Source of the DNA: Clostridium tyrobutyricum DSM 2637 = ATCC 25755 = JCM 11008
GTDB taxonomy: Bacteria > Bacillota > Clostridia > Clostridiales > Clostridiaceae
Direction of reading: 5' to 3'
Assembly: GCF_000359585.1 (NCBI RefSeq)
Contig: NZ_APMH01000028.1
Span: 1 to 54,455 of the forward strand
Length of the DNA: 54,455 nucleotides
A program made the position numbers and the translations under genes. This document shows, piece after piece, positions 1 to 8,115 of the stretch; the stretch's first letter is position 1, and the number at the start of each line of letters is the position of its first letter. The notes below the pieces were generated by a model. The model searched no databases. It saw only the letters and a list, made by a program, of their open reading frames with translations, and had not been told where the DNA came from.

Positions 1-27
1 GTTATAACCACATTATACAAGGAGGAA
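1..27 (+). repeat. Left copy of a 27-bp terminal inverted repeat
   Basis: The first 27 bases reappear exactly, in opposite orientation, at 54428-54454. The repeat includes the AAGGAGG site (19-25) that serves argD. Beyond base 27 the two copies diverge. It may be a contig-end repeat or a real dispersed element; the sequence alone cannot decide. Confidence 0.85.
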
Positions 28-33
28 ATTTAT

Positions 34-1209
34 ATGGATTATTTATCTTATTCAAAAAATTATCTTATGAACACTTACGGCCAGTTTCCCGTGGTATTTA
101 CCCATGGTAAAGGCTGCAAACTTTACGACACTGAAGAAAAAGAATATTTGGATCTTACTTCAGGAATAGGAGTATCATCTTTAGGCTACGGAAATGAAGA
201 ATGGATTAAAGCCGTAACTGATCAGGCAAAAAATCTAGCTCACATTTCAAATATATTTTTAAATATACCGGAACTTACATTGGCCAAAAAACTTACTGAA
301 GCAAGTGGTATGAGCAAAGTATTCTTTGGTAACTCTGGAGCAGAAGCAAATGAAGGATCAATTAAACTTGCACGAAAATACAGCTACTTGAAATATGGAA
401 AAGGAAGAAGTACAATACTTACTCTTAATAAAAGCTTCCACGGAAGAACTATAACTACATTAAAAGCTACAGGACAGGAAAAATTTCACAAATATTTTGA
501 TCCTTTTACTGAAGGTTTCAAATACACCGATGTAGATGTAAAATCTCTTGAAGCTGCCATAGATCCGACAGTTTGTGCAATCATGATGGAGGCAATTCAA
601 GGTGAAGGTGGAGTGTATCCTCTACCTAAAGAATTTATAGATAAAGTATTTGAAATAAGCAAAAAAAAGGACATACTTGTTATATTCGATGAAGTTCAAT
701 GTGGCATGGGGAGAACAGGAAAATTATTTGGATATATGAATTACGGAGTAGAACCAGATATAGTGTCAACCGCAAAGGGATTGGCAGGAGGTCTTCCTAT
801 TGGAGCTGTACTATGTAACAAGAAACTTGAAAATACATTTGTTCCAGGAGATCACGGTTCAACATTTGGAGGAAATCCTATTAGTACGGCTGGAGCAAAT
901 TGTGTAGTTGATACATTGAAAAAGCCGGGATTTTTAGATGACGTAGCTAAAAAGGGAGCTTTTATTAAGAACTTCTTTAAAAAGGCTTCTTCTAAAAATG
1001 TATTGGAAATTAGGGGAATTGGACTTATGCTCGGAATTCAACTAAACTCGGAAAAATCCTCTGAAGTTCAGAAAAAGGCTTTAGAAAATGGTATTCTCGT
1101 GCTAACTGCAGGGTCTAGTGTAGTTAGACTACTTCCTCCTCTTGTTATTTCAGAACAAGAACTAGAATCTGTATTGAGTTCATTAGTTAAAATTATAGAT
1201 GAAATTTAA
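34..1209 (+). CDS. argD: Acetylornithine aminotransferase
   Basis: This is a class III PLP-dependent aminotransferase of 391 residues, the normal ArgD length. It converts N-acetylglutamate semialdehyde to N2-acetylornithine in arginine synthesis; many ArgD enzymes also act on succinyl-diaminopimelate in lysine synthesis. Visible motifs are NSGAEAN (100-106), which binds the cofactor phosphate, DEVQCGMGRTG (219-229) with the Asp that contacts the pyridine nitrogen, and STAKGLAGGLP with the Schiff-base lysine at K248. The ATG at 34 lies eight bases after a perfect AAGGAGG. No other arg gene is in the window, so the rest of the operon, if any, lies upstream of base 1. GABA or ornithine aminotransferases are relatives, but length and motifs fit ArgD best. 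Confidence 0.93.
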   Translation: MDYLSYSKNYLMNTYGQFPVVFTHGKGCKLYDTEEKEYLDLTSGIGVSSLGYGNEEWIKAVTDQAKNLAHISNIFLNIPELTLAKKLTEASGMSKVFFGNSGAEANEGSIKLARKYSYLKYGKGRSTILTLNKSFHGRTITTLKATGQEKFHKYFDPFTEGFKYTDVDVKSLEAAIDPTVCAIMMEAIQGEGGVYPLPKEFIDKVFEISKKKDILVIFDEVQCGMGRTGKLFGYMNYGVEPDIVSTAKGLAGGLPIGAVLCNKKLENTFVPGDHGSTFGGNPISTAGANCVVDTLKKPGFLDDVAKKGAFIKNFFKKASSKNVLEIRGIGLMLGIQLNSEKSSEVQKKALENGILVLTAGSSVVRLLPPLVISEQELESVLSSLVKIIDEI

Positions 1210-1370
1210 TAAAACTATTGATTTATAATACTGCATATAATATAATAAATTATATCAAACGATATTAATTGTTATTTAACATCGTTTTTGATTAAGTACT
1301 GTGATATGGTGCATATCCTTATTTAATCACACTACCCCCTATATATTGTTTTTGTTTACTCATGACAAAA

Positions 1371-1403
1371 TAGAGAATAGATAAATTCTATTCTCTACTT
1401 TTT
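1371..1403 (+). terminator. Terminator after argD
   Basis: A perfect 10-bp stem (1371-1380 with 1388-1397) and 7-base loop are followed by a run of T on the plus strand. It separates argD from convergent thiI and may work in both directions. A weaker hairpin (1257-1263 with 1281-1287, then TT) lies closer to argD. Confidence 0.75.
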
Positions 1404-2546
1404 TTAATTAAATAATTCCGTATTATCAATAGATTTTTTCACTAATTCGTCAATATCCAAAATACTTTCAGCTTTTTTTATTTCTTCAAGCCGTGGTTTT
1501 GTTTTTGGATGTTTAGGTACAAATATAGTACAGCAATCTTCATATGGAAGTATAGATGTATTATAGGTTCCTATTTTTCTAGCTGCGTCCATTATATCAA
1601 CTTTATCCATGGCAATTAATGGTCTGAATACAGGTCTGTCTGCAGTATCGTTGCTTACTACAAGTCCTGCCATAGTCTGACTTGCAACCTGACCTATACT
1701 CTCTCCTGTAGTTACAGAATCCACATCATATTTCTCTGCAAGTTTGCATGCTATTCTCATCATAAATCTTCTCATTATTATGGTAAGTTCATCTTCCCTG
1801 CATTTTTCAATTATCTGCATCTGTATTTCAGTAAAAGGTGCTACAAAAAGATTTATACTTCCTGTATAACTTTTTAATATGTTTGCAAGATCTTTTACCT
1901 TTTCCTTTGCTCTTTCACTAGTATATGGATGACTGTGAAAATAAACGCAATTTAATATGACTCCTCTTCTTGCCATCATATATCCGGCTACCGGTGAGTC
2001 TATTCCACCTGAAAGCATAAGCATTGTACTTCCATTAGTTCCATATGGCATTCCGCCTTCTGCTTTTATCCTTTCTGAATAAACATATGCATTATCTCTT
2101 ATTTCTATATTGACTAAAAAATCAGGTTTTTTTACATCTACTGAAATATTTTTAGTATTTTCCAATATGTACGCCCCTATCAATCTACTAACTTCCATAG
2201 AATTTATAGGGAATTTTTTATCCGCCCTCTTTGTAACAACTTTAAAGGTATTTCCAATGCATTTAAGTGCACATGTAAGAGCCTGCTTTTTTATACTTTC
2301 CATATCTCTTGATATCTCATAAGCTATACACACTTCAGATATACCAAAAACTTTTTTCATCCTATTTACGCCTTCATCTATATTTTCACATTCTATAAAC
2401 CAGCGGCCTTCATCTTTTACAAAATCATATTCCACTCCTTTCATCACATTTTTTATATTGTTCATAAGTTTTCTTTCAAATTTTCCCTTGTTTAATCCTT
2501 TTAAAAATATCTCCGGTGCATATTTAACTAATATCAACTTTCTCAT
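1404..2546 (-). CDS. thiI: tRNA 4-thiouridine synthetase ThiI
   Basis: ThiI adenylates U8 of tRNA and transfers sulfur to form 4-thiouridine; in many bacteria it also feeds sulfur to ThiS for thiamin. The 380 residues contain an N-terminal ferredoxin-like and THUMP region (about 1-165) and an adenylation domain with the PP-loop SGGIDSPVAGYMMARRG near residue 180. The protein ends before a rhodanese domain, the short form usual in Firmicutes, where a dedicated cysteine desulfurase supplies the sulfur. That partner is the gene immediately upstream: its stop overlaps this ATG in an ATGA arrangement, so the two are translationally coupled. Confidence 0.95.
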   Translation of the reverse strand: MRKLILVKYAPEIFLKGLNKGKFERKLMNNIKNVMKGVEYDFVKDEGRWFIECENIDEGVNRMKKVFGISEVCIAYEISRDMESIKKQALTCALKCIGNTFKVVTKRADKKFPINSMEVSRLIGAYILENTKNISVDVKKPDFLVNIEIRDNAYVYSERIKAEGGMPYGTNGSTMLMLSGGIDSPVAGYMMARRGVILNCVYFHSHPYTSERAKEKVKDLANILKSYTGSINLFVAPFTEIQMQIIEKCREDELTIIMRRFMMRIACKLAEKYDVDSVTTGESIGQVASQTMAGLVVSNDTADRPVFRPLIAMDKVDIMDAARKIGTYNTSILPYEDCCTIFVPKHPKTKPRLEEIKKAESILDIDELVKKSIDNTELFN

Positions 2547-3679
2547 ATTTTAATTCTCCTTAAAAATTTTAAAGATTTATCCAGTACTTCCATAGTATAA
2601 TCAATTTCTTCTTTTGTATTAAATTGACTAAAGCTAAATCTTATAGTACCCCTTATCTCTTCTCCAGTTAATCCAATGGCCTTTAACACATGGCTTTCTT
2701 TATTATCCCTGGCTGAGCAGGCAGAACCTGTAGAAACAAATATGCCCTTGTCCTCCAGCATATGTAAAAGTACTTCTCCCCTAACTCCTGAAAATGAAAC
2801 ACTTAAAACATATGGTGAATAAATATGTCCATTGCTGTTTATCCTAACATCGGGAATGTCTTTTAGCTTATCTATAAAATAACCCTTTACTTTACTTACC
2901 TTTTTAAAATTGTCCCCATATGTTTTATATGTAATCTCTGCTGCCTCTGCAAAACCAGCTATAGCTGCCAGATTTTCAGTTCCAGACCTAAATCCTCTTT
3001 CTTGTCCCCCACCGTATATAAGCGGTTTGGGCCTTAATCCACTTTTTAAATAAGCTATGCCTATTCCTCTAGGTCCATGTATTTTATGTCCACTTACAGA
3101 AAGCAAATCTATACTGCATCTTTTTACATCTATTTTATACTTTCCATATCCTTGAACTGCATCTACATGAAATTTTACTCTACTGCTCTTTTCTTTTAGA
3201 GCTTTTCCTATATTTTCTATATCCTGCAAAATCCCAGTCTCATTATTAGTATGCATTATACTTACCAGAACTGTTTCTTTGTTTACATTTTTCAAAAGTT
3301 CATCTATGTTTATTCTACCAGTCTTATCTACATCTAAATATGTAACCTTTATACCCTGGCTTTCAAGATATTTGCATGTATTTATAACACTTGGATGCTC
3401 TATTTTAGTAGTTATTATATGTTTACCTGCGCTTAAAAATCCCCTTATAAGAAAATTATTGCTTTCGCTTCCACCTGATGTAAATATTATTTCATCCCTG
3501 CTGCAATTTAAACTATGGGCTATTATATCTCTGCATTCATCTATTTTTCGTTCAGCATTCATTCCAATAGAATAAGCTGAAGATGGATTTGCATAATAAT
3601 TTTTCATCGTATATGCCATAATATCCATAACCTCTGAATATGGTTTTGTAGTGGCACTGTTGTCAAAATATGCTTCCAA
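2543..3679 (-). CDS. Cysteine desulfurase (NifS/IscS family), ThiI partner
   Basis: A PLP enzyme that takes sulfur from cysteine as a protein persulfide. The PLP lysine sits in SVSGHKIHGPRGIG, and the catalytic cysteine loop is GSACSARDNKESHVL. The reading frame stays open further upstream, but the start chosen is the TTG at 3679, eight bases after TAGGAG; it gives the family's usual N-terminus (MEAYFDNSATT) and 378 residues. It overlaps thiI by 4 bp. By analogy with the Bacillus NifZ-ThiI pair it probably donates sulfur to ThiI rather than to general Fe-S assembly, since no iscU or sufU is adjacent. Annotators may label it IscS. Confidence 0.92.
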   Translation of the reverse strand: MEAYFDNSATTKPYSEVMDIMAYTMKNYYANPSSAYSIGMNAERKIDECRDIIAHSLNCSRDEIIFTSGGSESNNFLIRGFLSAGKHIITTKIEHPSVINTCKYLESQGIKVTYLDVDKTGRINIDELLKNVNKETVLVSIMHTNNETGILQDIENIGKALKEKSSRVKFHVDAVQGYGKYKIDVKRCSIDLLSVSGHKIHGPRGIGIAYLKSGLRPKPLIYGGGQERGFRSGTENLAAIAGFAEAAEITYKTYGDNFKKVSKVKGYFIDKLKDIPDVRINSNGHIYSPYVLSVSFSGVRGEVLLHMLEDKGIFVSTGSACSARDNKESHVLKAIGLTGEEIRGTIRFSFSQFNTKEEIDYTMEVLDKSLKFLRRIKI

Positions 3680-3728
3680 TTTATTCACTCCTATTTCATG
3701 TTGAATTAAATAAAACTCAGTATAGTCA

Positions 3729-3757
3729 ATAATACATATAATATCACAATTAAACAA
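3729..3757 (-). promoter_or_regulatory. Candidate sigma-A promoter for the desulfurase-thiI operon
   Basis: Read on the minus strand: TTGTTT (3752-3757), a 17-base spacer, then TATTAT (3729-3734), about 50 bases before the TTG start. Confidence 0.5.
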
Positions 3758-3862
3758 CATAACAAAATTTATTTTAATTTTTTATACAAAATATCTAATA
3801 ATAAATAAATATGTGCAAATACTAAATCCAGTTATAAAATCTAGAAAAAGGAGCATTTCAGC

Positions 3863-4573
3863 ATGAGACTTAAAAATATTGCATGGTATTTTGTGATTTC
3901 ACTGTTAACAATAAGCATACTGTTTAGTCCAATAAAAGTTATGGCAAAAAATAATCCTTCAAAATTAATTTATTTAACTTTTGATGATGGACCAAGTGAA
4001 ACAGTTACAAATAACATACTTGATATTTTAAAGCATGAAAATATAAAAGCCACATTCTTTGTAATAGGCTATAAATTTGAAGGAAGAGAAGATGTTTTAA
4101 AAAGAATAAAAGAGGAAGGGCACAGCATAGGTCTTCATACATTCACTCACGATTACAAAAAAATATATGCAAATGAGGCTTCATTTATAGATGAAATGAA
4201 TAAATCTGGAGTTGAGTTAAAAAACATAATAGGATTTTCGCCTAAAATAATAAGATTTCCTTCAGGAAGCAAAGATCATCTAAATCCAAACCTCTTAGAT
4301 AAATTGCACTCATGCGGATATAAAATATTTGATTGGAATTTATGTTTGTCCGACGGTATAAACTATAATACCCCTGTAAACAAATTATATACTGAAGGTA
4401 CAAAAAAATGTATAAATCCAAACAAGATATTTTTACTGGCACACTGCAGTGGAGAAAATAAAAATACCTGTGAAGCACTTCCTAAAATAATTAAACACTA
4501 TAAAGAATTAGGATATGAATTTAGAACAATTACAGAAAAAACTCCTGAATATCACTTTAAAATATCCAGATAA
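3863..4573 (+). CDS. Secreted polysaccharide deacetylase (NodB domain)
   Basis: A carbohydrate esterase family 4 enzyme, 236 residues. An N-terminal hydrophobic segment (about 7-28) ending near VMA is a signal peptide or anchor. The NodB motifs are visible: TFDDGP (39-44, catalytic Asp and metal Asp), the metal histidines in LHTFTHDY (H92, H96), RFPSGS around R131, and LLAHCSG near the C-terminus. Such enzymes remove N-acetyl groups from peptidoglycan or other cell-surface glycans, lowering lysozyme sensitivity or taking part in spore-cortex modification. The substrate cannot be read from sequence. The ATG follows AAAAAGGAG. It stands alone between the divergent desulfurase and a convergent gene. 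Confidence 0.9.
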   Translation: MRLKNIAWYFVISLLTISILFSPIKVMAKNNPSKLIYLTFDDGPSETVTNNILDILKHENIKATFFVIGYKFEGREDVLKRIKEEGHSIGLHTFTHDYKKIYANEASFIDEMNKSGVELKNIIGFSPKIIRFPSGSKDHLNPNLLDKLHSCGYKIFDWNLCLSDGINYNTPVNKLYTEGTKKCINPNKIFLLAHCSGENKNTCEALPKIIKHYKELGYEFRTITEKTPEYHFKISR

Positions 4574-4575
4574 AT

Positions 4576-4619
4576 ATTACAAGCTTCAAAAAAGTTTAAA
4601 CTCTTCTGAAGCTTGTAAT
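4576..4619. terminator. Hairpin between convergent genes
   Basis: A perfect 13-bp stem (4576-4588 with 4607-4619) with an 18-base loop sits between the deacetylase stop and the stop of the minus-strand gene. T-tracts are poor, so it may be a weak shared terminator. Confidence 0.5.
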
Positions 4620-5146
4620 TAATTTATACCATTTAATTTGTCAGTTGTCAGATCCCATTCATATACTTTTCCATTGGATTTGTCAACATAATACCAACCA
4701 CTGGTGGCAATATGATCTTTCATACTATCAAAACTATGTATAACATAATATTCTACATTATCCCTTGTTGTATCATGATCAAATGTAACTTTAGTATTGG
4801 AGTTTTTCTGTTTCAAAGATTGTTCAACTAATTGAACTGCCTTGTCCTGTGTTATTTTATTATCTGTTTCAGTTTTATTTTCTTTGATATCTTTAACGTT
4901 ATCTGCGGGTTTCTCAGTATTTTTTGTTTTTGGGACATCTGTGTTAGTATTATTCTCACTACTTGTGTTTTCATTAGTATCTGATGATTTATCCTCTTTC
5001 TTAGGCTTGTTTACCTCCGTGTTGGTACTCTGAGTACTTTTAGCATTTTCAGAATTATGCTTCTTTGTATTATAGGCATAATATACTCCAAGAACTACTA
5101 CTAAAATTATTACTACTGAAATTATTATATTTCTACTCTTATGCAC
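4619..5146 (-). CDS. Membrane-anchored PepSY-like protein
   Basis: A 175-residue protein with one N-terminal transmembrane helix (about 8-24), a long low-complexity linker rich in Thr, Asn, Lys, Glu and Ser (about 28-98), and a small C-terminal domain (about 99-175). That domain begins ITQDKAVQLVEQ and ends with a WYYVDKSNGKVYEWD pattern, which resembles PepSY-type domains of secreted clostridial proteins. It is likely held on the outer membrane face, with the linker spanning the wall. PepSY domains are often thought to inhibit or bind extracellular enzymes; the partner is unknown. The GTG start lies after GGAGGAG. It follows the helicase/nuclease operon on the same strand with a 15-bp gap, so it could be its last gene. 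Confidence 0.65.
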   Translation of the reverse strand: MHKSRNIIISVVIILVVVLGVYYAYNTKKHNSENAKSTQSTNTEVNKPKKEDKSSDTNENTSSENNTNTDVPKTKNTEKPADNVKDIKENKTETDNKITQDKAVQLVEQSLKQKNSNTKVTFDHDTTRDNVEYYVIHSFDSMKDHIATSGWYYVDKSNGKVYEWDLTTDKLNGIN

Positions 5147-5161
5147 TAAATCTCCTCCATA

Positions 5162-5929
5162 TTAAAAATAACTATTTTTTCGCATGTTACATATATAATT
5201 GAATTCACAGAATTTGCACTTGGATCTATATACCTCTTTATTAAAATTACAATTGAAATCATAAGAATTAATAGTATCTATTAATTTTTTTAAATATTTT
5301 TCACCTTCAGAATGTTTATGCTCTGAATACTTTATATTTAAAATATTACCAGCATACTGAGGCTGCCAAAAAGTCATGGATATATCTTCAAATTTTGTAT
5401 TAATCCCAAATAATTTCTCTGCATTTTCAGATATTACATATAGATATACAAGAGTCTGTATTCTGTTTTCCATTTCTTGAAGTGAAAGTTTTCTATTTTC
5501 CGTCTTCCAGTCATAAATTTCAATTTTTCCGCCAGGTTTTATTACTATAAGATCATATTTTGCCTGAAGTTTTATAATATGCGACTTCATCTTTATTTCA
5601 TACTCCGTTAAATATGTATTTTCATCATATAATAAAAATGTTTCTTTCAAGGAATCAACCCATTTAGATAAATTTTGATTTTTATCTAATTTTCCTATAG
5701 GAAGTCTGGAAAAATATCTTTCACATATCAAATGGAAATATAGTCCTATTTCTATATTATCATAATATCCACTTTCTATAAAGTCATCTCTTTTCCATGA
5801 TATGTTGTCTATATATTTAAATTTAAACTTCATAGGACATGTTCTAAAAATATTCAGGGAAGTTTGACTATAATAAAAATATTCTAATTTTCTAATATCC
5901 AGAAAAATCACCACATTTCTTATCTGCAA
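5162..5929 (-). CDS. RecB-type PD-(D/E)XK nuclease with Fe-S cysteines
   Basis: A small RecB/Cas4/AddB-type nuclease of up to 255 residues. The active-site order is visible: a His in the first helix (GLYFHLICERYF), an acidic strand then IEIYDWKT (the D-x-K core), and QTLVYLYV as the QxxxY helix. One cysteine near the N-terminus (C31, RTCPMKF) and three near the C-terminus (C238, C241, C247; CxxC-x5-C) match the four-cysteine 4Fe-4S staple of AddB and Cas4 nucleases. The coding region overlaps the end of the upstream helicase by up to 38 bp. The start is unclear: TTG at 5929 or GTG codons at 5914 and 5911 are possible. With the two upstream genes it looks like a split AddAB-like machine. Confidence 0.85.
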   Translation of the reverse strand: MQIRNVVIFLDIRKLEYFYYSQTSLNIFRTCPMKFKFKYIDNISWKRDDFIESGYYDNIEIGLYFHLICERYFSRLPIGKLDKNQNLSKWVDSLKETFLLYDENTYLTEYEIKMKSHIIKLQAKYDLIVIKPGGKIEIYDWKTENRKLSLQEMENRIQTLVYLYVISENAEKLFGINTKFEDISMTFWQPQYAGNILNIKYSEHKHSEGEKYLKKLIDTINSYDFNCNFNKEVYRSKCKFCEFNYICNMRKNSYF

Positions 5930-8081
5930 ATTTTTTTATTATTTTAAAATATTCAGATGGAAGATCTTTTTTTGATTTATCATAATGTGCCATACATATA
6001 AGATATCGTTTAGCCCTCGTTACTGCCACATAAAGAATTCTTATCTTTTCACATAATATTTCAATCCGCGACTGAACAATAGGATCTGATATAATTTCAT
6101 TACCTAATATTTTCTCTATTTCTGCCTTTCCAAGTGCTGTAGGATTTTTAAATTCATCTTTGAAAAAATAGTATTCAGATCTAAATTTGCCACTAAGTGA
6201 AGAAGGATAGGTGTAATTGTTAAGATAAAGTAAAAATACGCAATCCCATTCAAGTCCTTTGGATTTATGATAAGTTGAAACTGCTACTTTTTCAGGATTC
6301 GGTTCATATCCATTCACGCTATAAATGACTTCGGACATATGCCTGAATACAGGATTCTTTATATCTAAAAGTTGTTCTGAAATCATATCAAGAGTAATAT
6401 TGGGATTTTGAAATCTTTCATACTTTATATAAGAAGCTATTAATTGAAGCATGGCGCTGTCTTCGGAATTAAACCTAAATACATTTTCTATATATAATAA
6501 CAGGCTTAGAATATCCTTATTGGAATTTTCCAGAATGTTCTTTAGCTTATAACAAACATCTACAAGAGTATTAGTCATTTTCTCATCTATCTTTTTTAAT
6601 TTATTTACAGTGCTAATTCTAAATTCGTTTTCTGAAATCATATATTCTACACTTGATTTTGAAATACATTCTATTATTTTATCCTTTTTTTCAATATCTC
6701 CATCAATAATTTCATATATGATATCTTTAAATTTATCTATACTATCTGGTTGAGCTAAAAATGCAAGCAGTTTTCCTAATATATTTGTAATTTTAATTTT
6801 TTGACCTGACGTGCTGGATAATTCATCACAATCTATATGATTTTTTATAAGTTCTTGAGATATTTCAGATACATGTTTATTGAATGGTACAAGTACTGCT
6901 GTAGTCATATCAGGATGTTTTTTCTTAAAATTAATTATAGCTCTTACAGTAGACTCTTTTTCTTTTTCCCAGGAACTCATACAATAGGTCTTAATCCCAT
7001 ACTCAGTCATTTGTGGATTTTTTAAAGCATCCATATCTTCCATAGGCTTTATAATTTGATTTTTCAAAGCATTTCTGCAATTTTTTTCACTATGATGTTT
7101 TTGGGTATATTCAACTATATAATTGGCTAGATCTATTATTTCCCTACTGCTTCTTCCCGCCATATTCATAATGTATTTTTTATCAGCAGTATCTATAAAG
7201 TCTTCAAAATACCTTGGATTTGATGAAGTAAAACTTCCCATTATACTCTGATTTAAATCTCCAACTCTAACTAAATTATTATTACTGCCACTTTGGGAAA
7301 TCAAGGATAATATATTATATTGTATCATATTGGAGTCCTGGCATTCATCTTCAAATACAAAATCATATTTATTTTGAAATTTTATTTTTAAATTTTCATC
7401 TGTCTTCAATGCACTATATGCCAGCACGATTATATCCTCATAATCCACGTATCCATTTAATTTAAGCAATTTTTCATAATCTTTATAAATATAATTTATA
7501 ATTTTAACTATACTATTGTTCCCTAAAATCTCTGAACTTTCATCTATTTTATCACATGATATAGAATTCAATTTCAATTCACTTATAATTATTTCTATTA
7601 CAGAAACGAAATTCTTCCACCAATATATTCCCTTTTCTTGGTATTTCTTGATTCCATAATCATTAAGCAAATTTTTAAATGTATTTTCCCCTCCTCGCCT
7701 TCTCCATAAATCTATACATCTATCAATATAAATTGACTTGTTGATATCATCCAAAACTTTTATATTTTCATCTAATCCAACTACATCCGGCCTTTCTTGA
7801 ATTATTTTCATAGCCAGGCTGTGTATTGTCATTACTTCATAACTTCTACTTGAGTGTATTCCATGGCTTTCCAATACTTGAGAGATTCTGCTTTTGAAAT
7901 TATTTACCGCACTATTCATATAAGTTACTATCAGAACTTTTCCTTTATCTGATTTTTTTTCTATTATTTTAGATGCCAAGTGGGATACAATAAAAGTTTT
8001 TCCCGCACCAGGTACTGCCGAAACAGCCATAGTTCCGCCATTGTATTCAAGTATGGGAATCTGATCTTCTCTAAATCTCAT
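5892..8081 (-). CDS. UvrD/Rep-family (SF1A) DNA helicase
   Basis: A 729-residue 3'-5' type superfamily 1 helicase with intact motifs: Walker A AVPGAGKT (22-29), motif II FEDECQDS (about 243-250), motif III GDLNQSIMGSF (274-284), motif V with TYHKSKGLEWD, and motif VI LYVAVTRAKR near the C-terminus. It is about the size of UvrD or PcrA but diverges from PcrA, and it lacks the C-terminal nuclease domain of AddA (about 1200 residues). The ATG follows AAAGGTGA. It lies 34 bp after a degenerate UvrD-like ATPase gene and overlaps the Fe-S nuclease gene, so the three products probably form one complex. Confidence 0.88.
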   Translation of the reverse strand: MRFREDQIPILEYNGGTMAVSAVPGAGKTFIVSHLASKIIEKKSDKGKVLIVTYMNSAVNNFKSRISQVLESHGIHSSRSYEVMTIHSLAMKIIQERPDVVGLDENIKVLDDINKSIYIDRCIDLWRRRGGENTFKNLLNDYGIKKYQEKGIYWWKNFVSVIEIIISELKLNSISCDKIDESSEILGNNSIVKIINYIYKDYEKLLKLNGYVDYEDIIVLAYSALKTDENLKIKFQNKYDFVFEDECQDSNMIQYNILSLISQSGSNNNLVRVGDLNQSIMGSFTSSNPRYFEDFIDTADKKYIMNMAGRSSREIIDLANYIVEYTQKHHSEKNCRNALKNQIIKPMEDMDALKNPQMTEYGIKTYCMSSWEKEKESTVRAIINFKKKHPDMTTAVLVPFNKHVSEISQELIKNHIDCDELSSTSGQKIKITNILGKLLAFLAQPDSIDKFKDIIYEIIDGDIEKKDKIIECISKSSVEYMISENEFRISTVNKLKKIDEKMTNTLVDVCYKLKNILENSNKDILSLLLYIENVFRFNSEDSAMLQLIASYIKYERFQNPNITLDMISEQLLDIKNPVFRHMSEVIYSVNGYEPNPEKVAVSTYHKSKGLEWDCVFLLYLNNYTYPSSLSGKFRSEYYFFKDEFKNPTALGKAEIEKILGNEIISDPIVQSRIEILCEKIRILYVAVTRAKRYLICMAHYDKSKKDLPSEYFKIIKKFADKKCGDFSGY

Positions 8082-8115
8082 AATATTTCACCTTTTCTTA
8101 AATTTGTAATGAGCA

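Noticed and set aside
3677-3760. Longer cysteine desulfurase starting at 3760
   Set aside because: The extra 27 codons include the promoter and ribosome-binding site; the TTG at 3679 gives the family's normal N-terminus.
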